A stretch of DNA of 64,000 nt from Pseudacidobacterium ailaaui. GTDB taxonomy: Bacteria; Acidobacteriota; Terriglobia; Terriglobales; Acidobacteriaceae. The DNA is taken from NCBI RefSeq assembly GCF_000688455.1, contig NZ_JIAL01000001.1:2139001-2203000 (forward strand), given 5' to 3'. The position numbers and the translations under genes were made by a program. Below, in pieces: positions 48,608 to 56,156 of the stretch. How positions within the stretch are numbered: position 1 is the first letter of the stretch; each line of letters begins with the position of its first letter. The notes beneath the pieces are model-generated. The model did no database searches and was not told the DNA's origin. It saw nothing but the letters and a program-made list of their open reading frames with translations.

Positions 48608-48649
48608 AGCTTTTAGCTTTTAGCTGTCAGCGGTTTGCTTTCAGCTTAA
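48608..48649. repeat. Heptanucleotide tandem array between nusG and rplK
   Basis: Six imperfect 7-base units follow the nusG stop: AGCTTTT, AGCTTTT, AGCTGTC, AGCGGTT, TGCTTTC, AGCTTAA. The first two are identical and later ones share AGC/TGC and T-rich ends. The strict period of 7 is visible by eye. Function unknown; similar AGCTTTTAGCT tracts occur as short intergenic repeats in other genomes. Confidence 0.6.
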
Positions 48650-48733
48650 AAGTTGCCGGTGAAGTAAGCAGACACAGGAGCCTTCTACCTCCGGGATGCT
48701 CTGCAGCGAAATTCATGAATCGGACAAATGAGT

Positions 48734-48751
48734 TACTGGCAAAAGCCAGTA
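48734..48751 (+). promoter_or_regulatory. Hairpin in the rplK leader
   Basis: The perfect 7-bp stem TACTGGC-AAAA-GCCAGTA lies 25 bases before the rplK start in a 172-base leader. Ribosomal protein L1 represses L11 operons through leader structures in some bacteria. Whether this hairpin has that role cannot be told from sequence. Confidence 0.35.
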
Positions 48752-48776
48752 GCAGCCGTAGAAAGGTTTTTGAACA

Positions 48777-49220
48777 ATGCCTCCAGCAACAGGAAAGAAA
48801 GTCCAGACACAAGTAAAGCTCCAGATTGAAGCCGGAAAAGCAACGCCTGCGCCTCCGGTAGGCCCGGCGCTGGGTCAGGCCCAGGTCAACATTATGGAGT
48901 TCTGCAAGCAGTTCAACGCCCGTACTCAGAACAAAGAGATGGCCGGTCTCATCATTCCGGTGGTCATCACCGTATATCAGGACCGCAGCTTCACGTTTGT
49001 CACCAAGACCCCTCCAGCCTCTGTGCTGCTTAAGAAGGCAGCCAATCTGGCCAAAGGGTCAGGCACCCCCAACAAGAACAAGGTGGGCAAGGTCACCGAG
49101 GCCCAGGTGCTTGAAATCGCAAAGCAGAAAATGCCTGACCTCAATGCTGCTTCGATTGAGGCAGCCGTGAAGAGTATCAAGGGGACGGCCCGTTCTATGG
49201 GGATTGAAGTCACGGCTTGA
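48777..49220 (+). CDS. rplK: 50S ribosomal protein L11
   Basis: A 147-residue L11 with the rRNA-binding C-terminal domain and the N-terminal GTPase-associated domain. Signatures are [20 protein letters not shown] near residue 9, [34 protein letters not shown] and [19 protein letters not shown]. Length is normal (about 141-147 aa). rplA, which nearly always follows, is absent: a terminator ends the unit. Confidence 0.99.
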   Translation: MPPATGKKVQTQVKLQIEAGKATPAPPVGPALGQAQVNIMEFCKQFNARTQNKEMAGLIIPVVITVYQDRSFTFVTKTPPASVLLKKAANLAKGSGTPNKNKVGKVTEAQVLEIAKQKMPDLNAASIEAAVKSIKGTARSMGIEVTA

Positions 49221-49237
49221 CCCACATTCAATCGACA

Positions 49238-49273
49238 AAAAGCTCCTCTGGATGCAGAGGAGCTTTTCTTTTT
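49238..49273 (+). terminator. Rho-independent terminator after rplK
   Basis: The 13-bp stem AAAAGCTCCTCTG / CAGAGGAGCTTTT with a GATG loop is followed by CTTTTT. It lies 17 bases beyond the rplK stop and, being A-rich on the left arm, can also end the convergent ahpD transcript. Confidence 0.92.
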
Positions 49274-49292
49274 AGGGGAAATATCGGCTTTT

Positions 49293-49844
49293 CTACACTG
49301 TGACGGCTTCGCTCTGGGCGACACGTTCTGCGTCGAGCACAGTTCCGATTGCATGAATCACGGATGCCACCCGGACAACCGCTAAAATCGTCTCTTCTGT
49401 CACGCCTTTCTCCCGCACAACCTTCTCGTGCGAATCGATGCACTTGCCGCAGCCATTGATGGCGGAAACGGCCAGTGACCAAAGCTCAAAGTCGTTGTGG
49501 TCCACTCCATGGGTCCGCATGACATTCATGCGCAGGCGGGCCGGCATGGTTGCGTACTTTTCATTCGACGTCAGATGCAGAAAGCGGTAGTAGATATTGT
49601 TCATTCCCATCACAGAAGCAGCGGCCTTCGCTGCTTCCAGGGCTTGCTGGGAGAGCTGCTTTGCGCCTTCGTCCAGGGAGGCCGCGGTCAGATCAGGATT
49701 TCGGGTGGCAATGGCGCTGGCCACCACTGTTCCCCAAAGCTGCTGCGGGGTCAGTTCTGTATTCTGGCGCACCAGGCTGGAGTAATTCAGTTTCAGATCT
49801 TTGGCATGACTGGGTAGGGAATCAATCAGAGAATCGAGTTGCAT
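49293..49844 (-). CDS. ahpD: Alkyl hydroperoxidase AhpD-family protein
   Basis: A 183-residue AhpD-like protein. The redox motif is CGKCIDSHE with Cys132, Cys135 and the proton-relay His139, in an all-helical fold; MARLRMNVM-type helices (seen as PARLRMNVMRTHGVDH) precede it. AhpD reduces AhpC-type peroxiredoxins in place of AhpF. It follows the peroxiredoxin gene with an 84-base gap on the same strand, so the pair forms a working peroxidase system. Confidence 0.95.
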   Translation of the reverse strand: MQLDSLIDSLPSHAKDLKLNYSSLVRQNTELTPQQLWGTVVASAIATRNPDLTAASLDEGAKQLSQQALEAAKAAASVMGMNNIYYRFLHLTSNEKYATMPARLRMNVMRTHGVDHNDFELWSLAVSAINGCGKCIDSHEKVVREKGVTEETILAVVRVASVIHAIGTVLDAERVAQSEAVTV

Positions 49845-49928
49845 GAAGGAACCTCTCCTTGGCGCAGTGACAGATTATGGAAAAACGGCGGGGCCTGGGC
49901 CCCGCCTGAGATGGATGGACCGCCTGAC

Positions 49929-50465
49929 CTAGACTGTCAAGGTTGCTTCGCCCTTCTGCCAGTTGCAGGGGCAGAGTTCATCGGTTTGCAGGGCATCAAG
50001 CACGCGCAGGACCTCCTGCGGATTGCGGCCTACGGAAAGATCGGTGACGTAGACGAAGCGGATGATGTTCTCAGGATCCACGATAAAGGTTGCGCGCTGT
50101 GCTACACCTGCCTCGGGATCGAGGATGCCAAGCTGTTCGCAAAGGTCGCGCTTAACATCGGCCAGCATGGGGAAAGGCAGGTCCTTGAGGTCTTCATGGT
50201 TATTGCGCCAGGCCAGGTGGACAAATTCCGAGTCCACGCTACCGCCCAGAATCTGTGCATCGCGGTCAGCAAATTCCTGGTTCAGCTTGCCAAAAGCGGC
50301 AATTTCCGTCGGACAGACGAAGGTGAAGTCCTTGGGCCAGAAGAAGTAGACCTTCCACTTGCCGGGATAACTTTCGTGAGTAATGGTTTCAAATGCATTG
50401 TTTTTGTCAGTACTGACCGTTGCCGTTACAGAAAAGGCAGGGAACTTCTCGCCTACACCAAGCAT
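49929..50465 (-). CDS. ahpC: AhpC-type peroxiredoxin
   Basis: A 178-residue peroxiredoxin. The peroxidatic Cys51 is in DFTFVCPTE, preceded by FFWPKDF. Resolving-cysteine candidates are Cys165 and Cys167 in CPCNW near the C-terminus. SDSEFVHLAW-type sequence (GSVDSEFVHLAWRNNHEDL) is typical of AhpC. It reduces hydrogen peroxide and organic peroxides, recycled here by AhpD. Upstream is the PerR/Fur-type regulator. Confidence 0.94.
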   Translation of the reverse strand: MLGVGEKFPAFSVTATVSTDKNNAFETITHESYPGKWKVYFFWPKDFTFVCPTEIAAFGKLNQEFADRDAQILGGSVDSEFVHLAWRNNHEDLKDLPFPMLADVKRDLCEQLGILDPEAGVAQRATFIVDPENIIRFVYVTDLSVGRNPQEVLRVLDALQTDELCPCNWQKGEATLTV

Positions 50466-50510
50466 GGATGACTCCTTGAATAACAGGTTTGGTATGAATT
50501 GAAGAAAAAC

Positions 50511-50948
50511 TTACGATATTTTTTGCTGGCAGGCAGCGCACAGACCGAGTACGTCTACGGCATAACGCTGCGCCAAAAATCCACCTGGAAGCGTTCCGGT
50601 CTTTTCGGAAAGTCCCAGATCGTCTGCGTCAATATCAAAGATGGCCTTGCAGGATGTGCAGACCAGATGATGATGCGGCTTGCTGTTGGTTTCCACGCGC
50701 AATGAGCCGTGATGCAGGCTCACTTCGCGAAAAATTCCACTCTCCAAAAAGAGATGAATGTTCTTGTAAACCGTTGCTAAGGAAATCGAAGGGATCCGGC
50801 GTTTCACACGCGCATAGACCTCTTCCGGGCTGGGATGCCCGTGCATACTCTTAAGGACTTCAAAGAGGACCTGCCGCTGATGCGTTACCGCAAGTCCAGC
50901 GCGTTCGCAGATATCTCTGAATTCCCTGCTTTCGACCGCATTCATCAC
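50511..50948 (-). CDS. perR: Fur-family regulator, PerR-like by context
   Basis: A 145-residue Fur-family repressor. It has an N-terminal winged helix (recognition region SISLATVYKNIHLFLESGI near residue 54-72), the metal site HHHLVC at 92-97, and two structural zinc pairs, CTSC (97-100) and CAAC (137-140). Peroxide-defence neighbours suggest PerR. However, the residue aligned with PerR Asp85 is Glu86, the Fur-like choice. A perfect 21-bp palindrome lies 9 bases upstream of the start, implying autoregulation. Confidence 0.88.
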   Translation of the reverse strand: MMNAVESREFRDICERAGLAVTHQRQVLFEVLKSMHGHPSPEEVYARVKRRIPSISLATVYKNIHLFLESGIFREVSLHHGSLRVETNSKPHHHLVCTSCKAIFDIDADDLGLSEKTGTLPGGFLAQRYAVDVLGLCAACQQKIS

Positions 50949-50956
50949 TTTCTATT

Positions 50957-50977
50957 AAACGATAATAATTATCGTTT
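50957..50977. promoter_or_regulatory. Fur/PerR-type operator upstream of perR
   Basis: AAACGATAATAATTATCGTTT is a perfect palindrome of 10-1-10 bases. Its centre, ATAATAATTAT, matches both the PerR box core and the GATAAT repeats of Fur boxes. It lies 9-29 bases before the regulator's start, where bound protein would block its own transcription and probably that of ahpC-ahpD. Confidence 0.88.
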
Positions 50978-51076
50978 GTCAAAAACGTTGGTCCAGCAAA
51001 GGCCACAGGCGCGGCGCACGTGTCAGGGGGTCCTTCCCAACCGCTAACTTTGTTCTAAGGGTATGTCTTTCATGCT

Positions 51077-51505
51077 TTAGTTCGGCTTTTTACTTCGACC
51101 GAATCTTTCATCCACAGGACGCCGTCCCCGAAAGCCTGCATCCACGGTATGCCAGAAGTCGATGCGAGGCTCGCCCATCTTCCAGCAGAGAAGAACGACC
51201 TCATCGTTGAGAATGCAGGGAAAATCAAGCAGGCCGGTTTCAAGGTCTTTGACCTGCACGCCGATGGCTTGGATCTCGGCGACAGCGTCTTTGGCTCGGC
51301 GCACCAGGGTTTCTGCCTCAGCCCTTTGCCGGGTCACAGAAAGGATGTCCACCATCAGGCCCCCAGAGAGAAAAATCCGGTGGCGCAGCTGCTGCAGTTG
51401 CCCTTCGATCGCCTCTGCAGCCTTTTTGCTTTCGATCGCGCGCTTCAGCAGCGATTCAAGCAGGGGAAGCAACGACTGCGCCTCGTCCAGTGTGAACGTC
51501 TTCAT
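51077..51505 (-). CDS. DUF2203-family protein
   Basis: A 142-residue protein from ATG 51505, whose start overlaps the nadA stop (ATGA). It begins KTFTLDEAQSLLPLLESLLK, the typical DUF2203 opening, then a coiled-coil middle, and ends with the conserved DFPCILNDEVVLLCWKMGEPRIDFWHTVDAGFRGR. Function unknown. Coupling to nadA suggests co-expression. The upstream extension to 51541 is inside nadA and is not used. Confidence 0.86.
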   Translation of the reverse strand: MKTFTLDEAQSLLPLLESLLKRAIESKKAAEAIEGQLQQLRHRIFLSGGLMVDILSVTRQRAEAETLVRRAKDAVAEIQAIGVQVKDLETGLLDFPCILNDEVVLLCWKMGEPRIDFWHTVDAGFRGRRPVDERFGRSKKPN

Positions 51506-52689
51506 ACTTCCAGCATACGGTCCAGAGCTACGCGCGCCCAATGCTTTACTTCGCTGCGGACCCGGATCTGGTTGACGACACGGCCTTCCACCAGGTTTTC
51601 GAGTGCCCAGGCCAAGTGTTGCGGGCTAATCCGATACATGGTGGTGCAGAGGCAGCCGGTATCGTCAAGGGTTATGATTTTCTTTCCCTTTGGCGCAAAC
51701 TCTCGGGCAAGACGGTTGACCAGATGAATCTCAGTGCCGATGGCAAACATGGTCCCCTCGGGTGCTTCGCTGACGAGCTGAATCAGGCGCTCGGTGGACC
51801 CCGTAGCATCAGCTTTCTGACAAACCTCCCAGCGACACTCCGGGTGCACAATCACCTGGATTCCGGGATATTTTGTGCGCACTTTGTCGACATGCTCTGG
51901 CAGAAAGCGCTGATGTACGGAGCAATGGCCCTTCCAGAGGATGATTCTGGCTTTGCGCAGATGGTCGAGGGTCAGACCGCCGTGAATCTGGTAGGGGTCC
52001 CATACGGCCATTTCCTGTAGCGGAATACCCATTGCAAAGGCGGTATTGCGTCCCAGGTGTTGATCAGGCAAAAACAGGATCTTGCCGGCACGCCCGAAGG
52101 CCCATTGAAAAGCGCGGGCCGCATTGGAGGAGGTGCAGACCAGCCCGCCGCGTTCCCCGCAAAATGCTTTGATGGCCGCCGTCGAATTCATGTATGTGAG
52201 GGGAAGGATCTCTTCCGGTTTGAGCCCGGCTGCCATCAAAGAGTCCCAGCAATCCTCGACCTGGCTGATTTCAGCCATGTCTGCCATGGAACAACCGGCG
52301 TTCAAATCGGGCAGGACGACCTGTTGGCCCTCGCGTCCAAGCACATCGGCGCTTTCAGCCATAAAGTGCACGCCGCAAAAGACGATATACTTGGCCGGGG
52401 TCTCGGCCGCAATTTTTGAGAGTTTATAAGAGTCGCCGGTGTAATCGGCAAATTGAATGACTTCATCGCGTTGGTAGTGATGGCCCAGCAAAACCGTGGT
52501 CTTTCCCAGTTTTCTGCGTGCCGCAGCGATGCGCCCGTCCATAGTATGGTCCGGCTGCGCCAGATAGTTTTCCAGAGAGCAAATTTCCTGCGCTGGTTCA
52601 GCAGGGGTCGTCAAAACTTCTTCCGCAAGTGTGCTCAATTCCTTTTCCGCCTTCAGTCCGGTTGTCCGGACGGGGATGTTGAAAGCCAT
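51502..52689 (-). CDS. nadA: Quinolinate synthase
   Basis: A 395-residue long-form NadA that makes quinolinate from iminoaspartate and DHAP with a [4Fe-4S] cluster. The start MAFNIPVRTTG (52689) is preferred; the upstream part of the frame is unrelated. Motifs are LLGHHYQRDEVIQFADYTGDS near 77, LPDLNAGCSMADM near 140 (cluster Cys), VHPECRWEVCQKADATGST near 290 and DDTGCLCTTMYR near 350. No nadB or nadC is adjacent; DUF2203 follows. Confidence 0.96.
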   Translation of the reverse strand: MAFNIPVRTTGLKAEKELSTLAEEVLTTPAEPAQEICSLENYLAQPDHTMDGRIAAARRKLGKTTVLLGHHYQRDEVIQFADYTGDSYKLSKIAAETPAKYIVFCGVHFMAESADVLGREGQQVVLPDLNAGCSMADMAEISQVEDCWDSLMAAGLKPEEILPLTYMNSTAAIKAFCGERGGLVCTSSNAARAFQWAFGRAGKILFLPDQHLGRNTAFAMGIPLQEMAVWDPYQIHGGLTLDHLRKARIILWKGHCSVHQRFLPEHVDKVRTKYPGIQVIVHPECRWEVCQKADATGSTERLIQLVSEAPEGTMFAIGTEIHLVNRLAREFAPKGKKIITLDDTGCLCTTMYRISPQHLAWALENLVEGRVVNQIRVRSEVKHWARVALDRMLEV

Positions 52690-53032
52690 ACAGATTGCAG
52701 TGGATTCGCTACGGCAGGCCGTCCAACCCACGGGGATGTTGCAATCCTGTGATCTCGTATCTATTGATGTGCCTTTTACAGAAACGTCACAAAAGTCATG
52801 CCGCTTCTGAGGCTGAATCAATACAATTATTTTAATACAGTTGAAATATTTGTTCTGGAAGCGTCTTTCTCGAGCGATAGAAGGCAGGTGAGGAGTCCAG
52901 TGAAAGGGGGCCGGGGTCCGGAGATCCTCGCTTGGTCGTCCATAAAACGCGAGTGCGGGGCCCCAGGCCCTGGAAGTTGCGGTCTCTTATTTGTGGGCAG
53001 TCCCTGGAGATGAGTATCATAAGAGGCATCGA
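52690..53032. other. nadA-tatB divergent intergenic region
   Basis: This 343-base gap separates the divergent nadA and tatB genes. An A+T-rich island at about 52815-52860 (ATTATTTTAATACAGTTGAAATATTTG) is the likely promoter zone. The right half is G+C-rich with small inverted repeats such as CTCGC...GCGAG (52927-52953). A 71-codon plus-strand frame (52798-53013) has no ribosome binding site and no plausible composition. No gene is supported. Confidence 0.5.
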
Positions 53033-53476
53033 ATGCACTTTGGCGACTCCATCTTCATTTTCCTGCTGGCATTGGTCCTGTTCGGTCCCAAAAAGCTGCC
53101 TGAGATTGGCCGGCAGATCGGCAAACTTCTGGCCGAGTTTCGCCGCGCCAGCAACGAATTCAAGATGCAGATCGATGAAGAGTTGCGGGCGATGGAGCAT
53201 GAAGAGCGCCAGAAGCAACTGGAGAAGGCCGCCGAAGAAGCGAGAAAAAAACAGCTTCCTGAAGAGCAGGAAAAGACGCTGACGATTCTGCCTCCATCGA
53301 GCGGAGTAACCGTGACCGCCGAGTCTCCCTATGTCAATATGCCGAAGTCCGAAATTGCCGCAGAGTATCTGGAGGCACTGGCCAAAGAAGAGCAGACACA
53401 GCAGGCAGCGGCTTTAAACGGCGACAACCCACAGACATCCCAGGAAAGCGAGCAGGCCCCAATCCACCATGGCTGA
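53033..53476 (+). CDS. tatB: TatA/TatB-type Sec-independent translocase subunit
   Basis: A 147-residue protein with AAGAGG upstream of ATG 53033. It has a short N-terminus, one membrane helix (SIFIFLLALVLFG), the FGPKKLPEIGRQIGKLLAEFR hinge and amphipathic helix, then a long charged C-terminal tail. The length and Pro in the hinge favour TatB. The tail has NMPKSEIAAEYLEALAKEE near the end. It overlaps tatC by 8 bases, so it is translationally coupled. No second tatA is adjacent. Confidence 0.93.
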   Translation: MHFGDSIFIFLLALVLFGPKKLPEIGRQIGKLLAEFRRASNEFKMQIDEELRAMEHEERQKQLEKAAEEARKKQLPEEQEKTLTILPPSSGVTVTAESPYVNMPKSEIAAEYLEALAKEEQTQQAAALNGDNPQTSQESEQAPIHHG

Positions 53477-54266
53477 TCTAGTGGACCGCGCACGGGCCGC
53501 GGTATCGGAACGCGCAGAACTTCCCGGCATGACCCTCCTCGAACACCTGGAGGAATTGCGAAAACGGATTATCCGGGCAGCGATTTATCTCGTCCTCGGA
53601 TTTTTTGTGGCTTACGGGCTCCACGAGAGAATTTATGGCTACATGGAAAAGCCCATCATTTTTGCTTTGCAGCGGCACCATCTGCCGACGCAATTGAATT
53701 ATCACAACCCGATTGATGGCTTTAACCTGTACCTGAAAATCAGCTTTATGGCTGGGTGCATTCTGGCTTCGCCATTTGTGCTTTATGAGGTGTGGAAGTT
53801 CATCTCGCCTGGACTTTATCAGCATGAAAAGCGCTATGTAACACCTTTCATGATCTCTACCGTTGGCCTCTTTCTGGCTGGCGCTTATTTTGGCTACCAC
53901 TGGGTCTTTCCTGGATCGCTTGATTTTCTCTTTACCTTCAATAAAGATTTCAATCCGCTGATTGAGATCAATGAATATACTGACCTCTTTCTGACGGTCA
54001 TTCTTGGTCTGGGAATCACGTTTGAACTGCCGATTCTGGTGATGTTTCTCGCGCTTTTCGGGATCGTGAATGCAAAGTTTCTGCTCAAGAACATTCGCTA
54101 CGCAGTTCTGATTATCTTCATCATTGCGGCCATCATCACACCTACTCCAGACGTGTTGACAATGTGTGTCTTTGCCACACCGATGCTGGTTTTGTATCTG
54201 ATTAGTATCGGTGTTGCTTATATGGTCCATCCCGCCCGCCGCAAACGAAAGGCCGGAGCGGCATGA
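53469..54266 (+). CDS. tatC: Sec-independent protein translocase TatC
   Basis: A 265-residue TatC with six membrane helices. The N-terminal signature MTLLEHLEELRKRIIRA near residue 18 and the conserved PFVLYEVWKFISPGLYQHEKR near 98 form the twin-arginine signal-peptide site. TPTPDVLTMCVFATPMLVLYL near the end is typical. It overlaps the next gene by 4 bases (ATGA), so the QPCT-like secreted enzyme follows in the same operon. Confidence 0.97.
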   Translation: MADLVDRARAAVSERAELPGMTLLEHLEELRKRIIRAAIYLVLGFFVAYGLHERIYGYMEKPIIFALQRHHLPTQLNYHNPIDGFNLYLKISFMAGCILASPFVLYEVWKFISPGLYQHEKRYVTPFMISTVGLFLAGAYFGYHWVFPGSLDFLFTFNKDFNPLIEINEYTDLFLTVILGLGITFELPILVMFLALFGIVNAKFLLKNIRYAVLIIFIIAAIITPTPDVLTMCVFATPMLVLYLISIGVAYMVHPARRKRKAGAA

Positions 54267-55183
54267 TGGCAAGGCGGAGGTGGGAGAAAAAGGCAGCGCG
54301 CTGCTTCATAATTTTGGGTCTGCTTTTGCTCGACCTTTCCGCCAGTCATGCTCGGACTGAGGAAGGCGCATTCAATGGGCTCCGTGCACTGGAATATACG
54401 CGTCAGTTTGTTTCCATCGGGCCCCGCTGGGTGGGCAGTCCTGGACATGCGAGGGCAGAGGCGTTTCTGAAGCACCAGTTTGCAAAAGACAATCTTGAGT
54501 CAGATTCGTTTATTTCCAATACTCCGGTCGGCCCCCAGCAGATGACGAATTACATCGTCCGGTTTCCCGGGAAAAAAGATGGTGTGATTGTTCTGGCTTC
54601 ACATTATGAGACGAACTATCCGCTGCGGAATATCCATTATGTTGGTGCCAATGATGGCGGGTCTTCAACCGGACTGCTTCTTGAATTAGCAAACCATCTT
54701 CGTGGTCACGCGCGGGAGGGATACAGCGTGTGGCTGGTTTTTCTGGATGGCGAAGAGGCCTTCCGGCAGTGGTCAGACACAGACAGTACCTATGGCAGCA
54801 GGCATCTGGCCGCAAAATGGCAGAACGATGGTACTCTCAAGCGCATCAAAGCATTCATTGTGCTTGACATGATTGGCGACAAGGACCTGAATATCCAACG
54901 GGATTCCAATTCCACAGGATGGCTGCTGGACATCATCCAGCGTGCAGCCGCCAAATATGGGGACCAGTCATATTTCTTTGAAGAGCGAACGAGTGACTTA
55001 GATGACCACATTCCATTTGTTCGTCGCGGTGTTCCTTCCGCCGATGTGATTGATCTCGACTATGGATACCAGAACTCCTTTTGGCACACGGAGCAGGACA
55101 CGATGGACAAAATCAGCGCGAAGAGCCTTTCCATTGTAGGGAACACCATGCTGGAAACGATCCGGCTTCTGGACCAGCATTGA
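54263..55183 (+). CDS. QPCT-like (M28-family) glutaminyl-peptide cyclotransferase
   Basis: A 306-residue exported protein with a signal peptide (LGLLLLDLSASHARTEE). The M28 metal site is seen as HYET (His114), GANDGGSSTG (Asp131), and the strongly QPCT-like FLDGEEAFRQWSDTDSTYGSR (Glu164/Glu165) and LDMIGD (Asp206), then SDLDDHIPFVRRGVP (Asp247/248) and FWHTEQDT (Trp274/His275). These match the single-zinc animal-type glutaminyl cyclases rather than ordinary M28 aminopeptidases. It would convert N-terminal Gln or Glu to pyroglutamate on exported proteins. It overlaps tatC by 4 bases and terC by 1 base. Confidence 0.84.
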   Translation: MMARRRWEKKAARCFIILGLLLLDLSASHARTEEGAFNGLRALEYTRQFVSIGPRWVGSPGHARAEAFLKHQFAKDNLESDSFISNTPVGPQQMTNYIVRFPGKKDGVIVLASHYETNYPLRNIHYVGANDGGSSTGLLLELANHLRGHAREGYSVWLVFLDGEEAFRQWSDTDSTYGSRHLAAKWQNDGTLKRIKAFIVLDMIGDKDLNIQRDSNSTGWLLDIIQRAAAKYGDQSYFFEERTSDLDDHIPFVRRGVPSADVIDLDYGYQNSFWHTEQDTMDKISAKSLSIVGNTMLETIRLLDQH

Positions 55184-56094
55184 TGATTGCCGGGGCAACT
55201 CTTTCCTACTGGATCTGGTTCCATGTGCTTGTGGCCGTACTGTTGTTTGTAGATCTGGCCATACTACATCGCGGACAGCATTCCCTGCGGCTCCGTGCGG
55301 CATGGGGTTGGACCATTTTTCTGGCAACACTGGCCTGCGGCTTTGCGATTTTTCTTTCCAAGACCCAAGGCCATCAGCATGGACTGGAATTTTTCTCCGG
55401 ATACCTGATTGAAGGCTCGCTCAGCATTGACAATCTTTTTGTCTTTCTCATGCTGTTCCGGGCGCTGCGGCTGGATGCAGAAGAGCAGCACCGGGTGCTT
55501 TTGTGGGGAGTGTTGGGCGCCATTCTGATGCGGGCCTTGTTTATCGCCGTCGGCGTGTCGCTGCTGAACCGGTTTGCCTGGATCCATTATGTCTTTGGCG
55601 CATTTCTGCTGTATGCCGCCATCCGCCTGATGCGTGAAAAGCCAGAGAAAGAATCCAGCCCAGGCGTTCTGACGTGGCTCCAACGTCGGAACCTGCGAGG
55701 CATTACAGACCGCGGCGATCAAGGCGTCCAGTTGAAGATGCCTGCGCTTCTATTCGTGATTCTGGCCATAGAAGCAACCGATCTGATCTTTGCGCTTGAT
55801 TCCATCCCGGCAGTTCTGGCGATTACCCGCGATCCTTTTATTGTGTATACATCGAATATTTTTGCAATCCTTGGATTGCGATCGCTGTATTACGTCCTTG
55901 CCGGGCTTCTCAGTAAACTTCGTCTTCTGCATTATGGCCTTGCAGTTGTGCTGGCATTTGTGTCGCTGAAGATGCTTCTTGCTGAGTGGATTGAGGTCCC
56001 TGTGACAATCTCGCTTGCTGTCATTCTGTTTGTCCTTGCCGTGTTTGCTGTTGCCAGCAAGCTGGTCTCCACAAAGAAGTCCGCTGATGTCTGA
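55183..56094 (+). CDS. TerC-family integral membrane protein
   Basis: A 303-residue membrane protein with about nine helices, starting in the TGATG overlap with the upstream stop. TerC signatures are the paired acidic motifs SLSIDNLFVFLMLF near residue 84 and EATDLIFALDSIPAVLAITRDPFIVYTSNIFAILGLRSLYY near 195-230. Relatives (Alx/MeeF) export manganese, partly linked with Sec/Tat-exported metalloproteins; others give tellurite resistance. No yybP-ykoY riboswitch can precede it, since the start is inside the operon. Confidence 0.93.
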   Translation: MIAGATLSYWIWFHVLVAVLLFVDLAILHRGQHSLRLRAAWGWTIFLATLACGFAIFLSKTQGHQHGLEFFSGYLIEGSLSIDNLFVFLMLFRALRLDAEEQHRVLLWGVLGAILMRALFIAVGVSLLNRFAWIHYVFGAFLLYAAIRLMREKPEKESSPGVLTWLQRRNLRGITDRGDQGVQLKMPALLFVILAIEATDLIFALDSIPAVLAITRDPFIVYTSNIFAILGLRSLYYVLAGLLSKLRLLHYGLAVVLAFVSLKMLLAEWIEVPVTISLAVILFVLAVFAVASKLVSTKKSADV

Positions 56095-56156
56095 AGGACC
56101 GGTGCGGCTGCCGGTACTGTGCCCTCCAGCAGCGCGGCCTGTCGATTGCAAAAGTT

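Noticed and set aside
52798-53013. A 71-codon frame in the nadA-tatB gap
   Set aside because: No ribosome binding site and implausible protein; the area is better explained as promoter DNA.
54900-55182. A yybP-ykoY manganese riboswitch for terC
   Set aside because: The upstream DNA is coding sequence of the QPCT-like gene, and terC starts inside its stop codon; no riboswitch-like leader exists.
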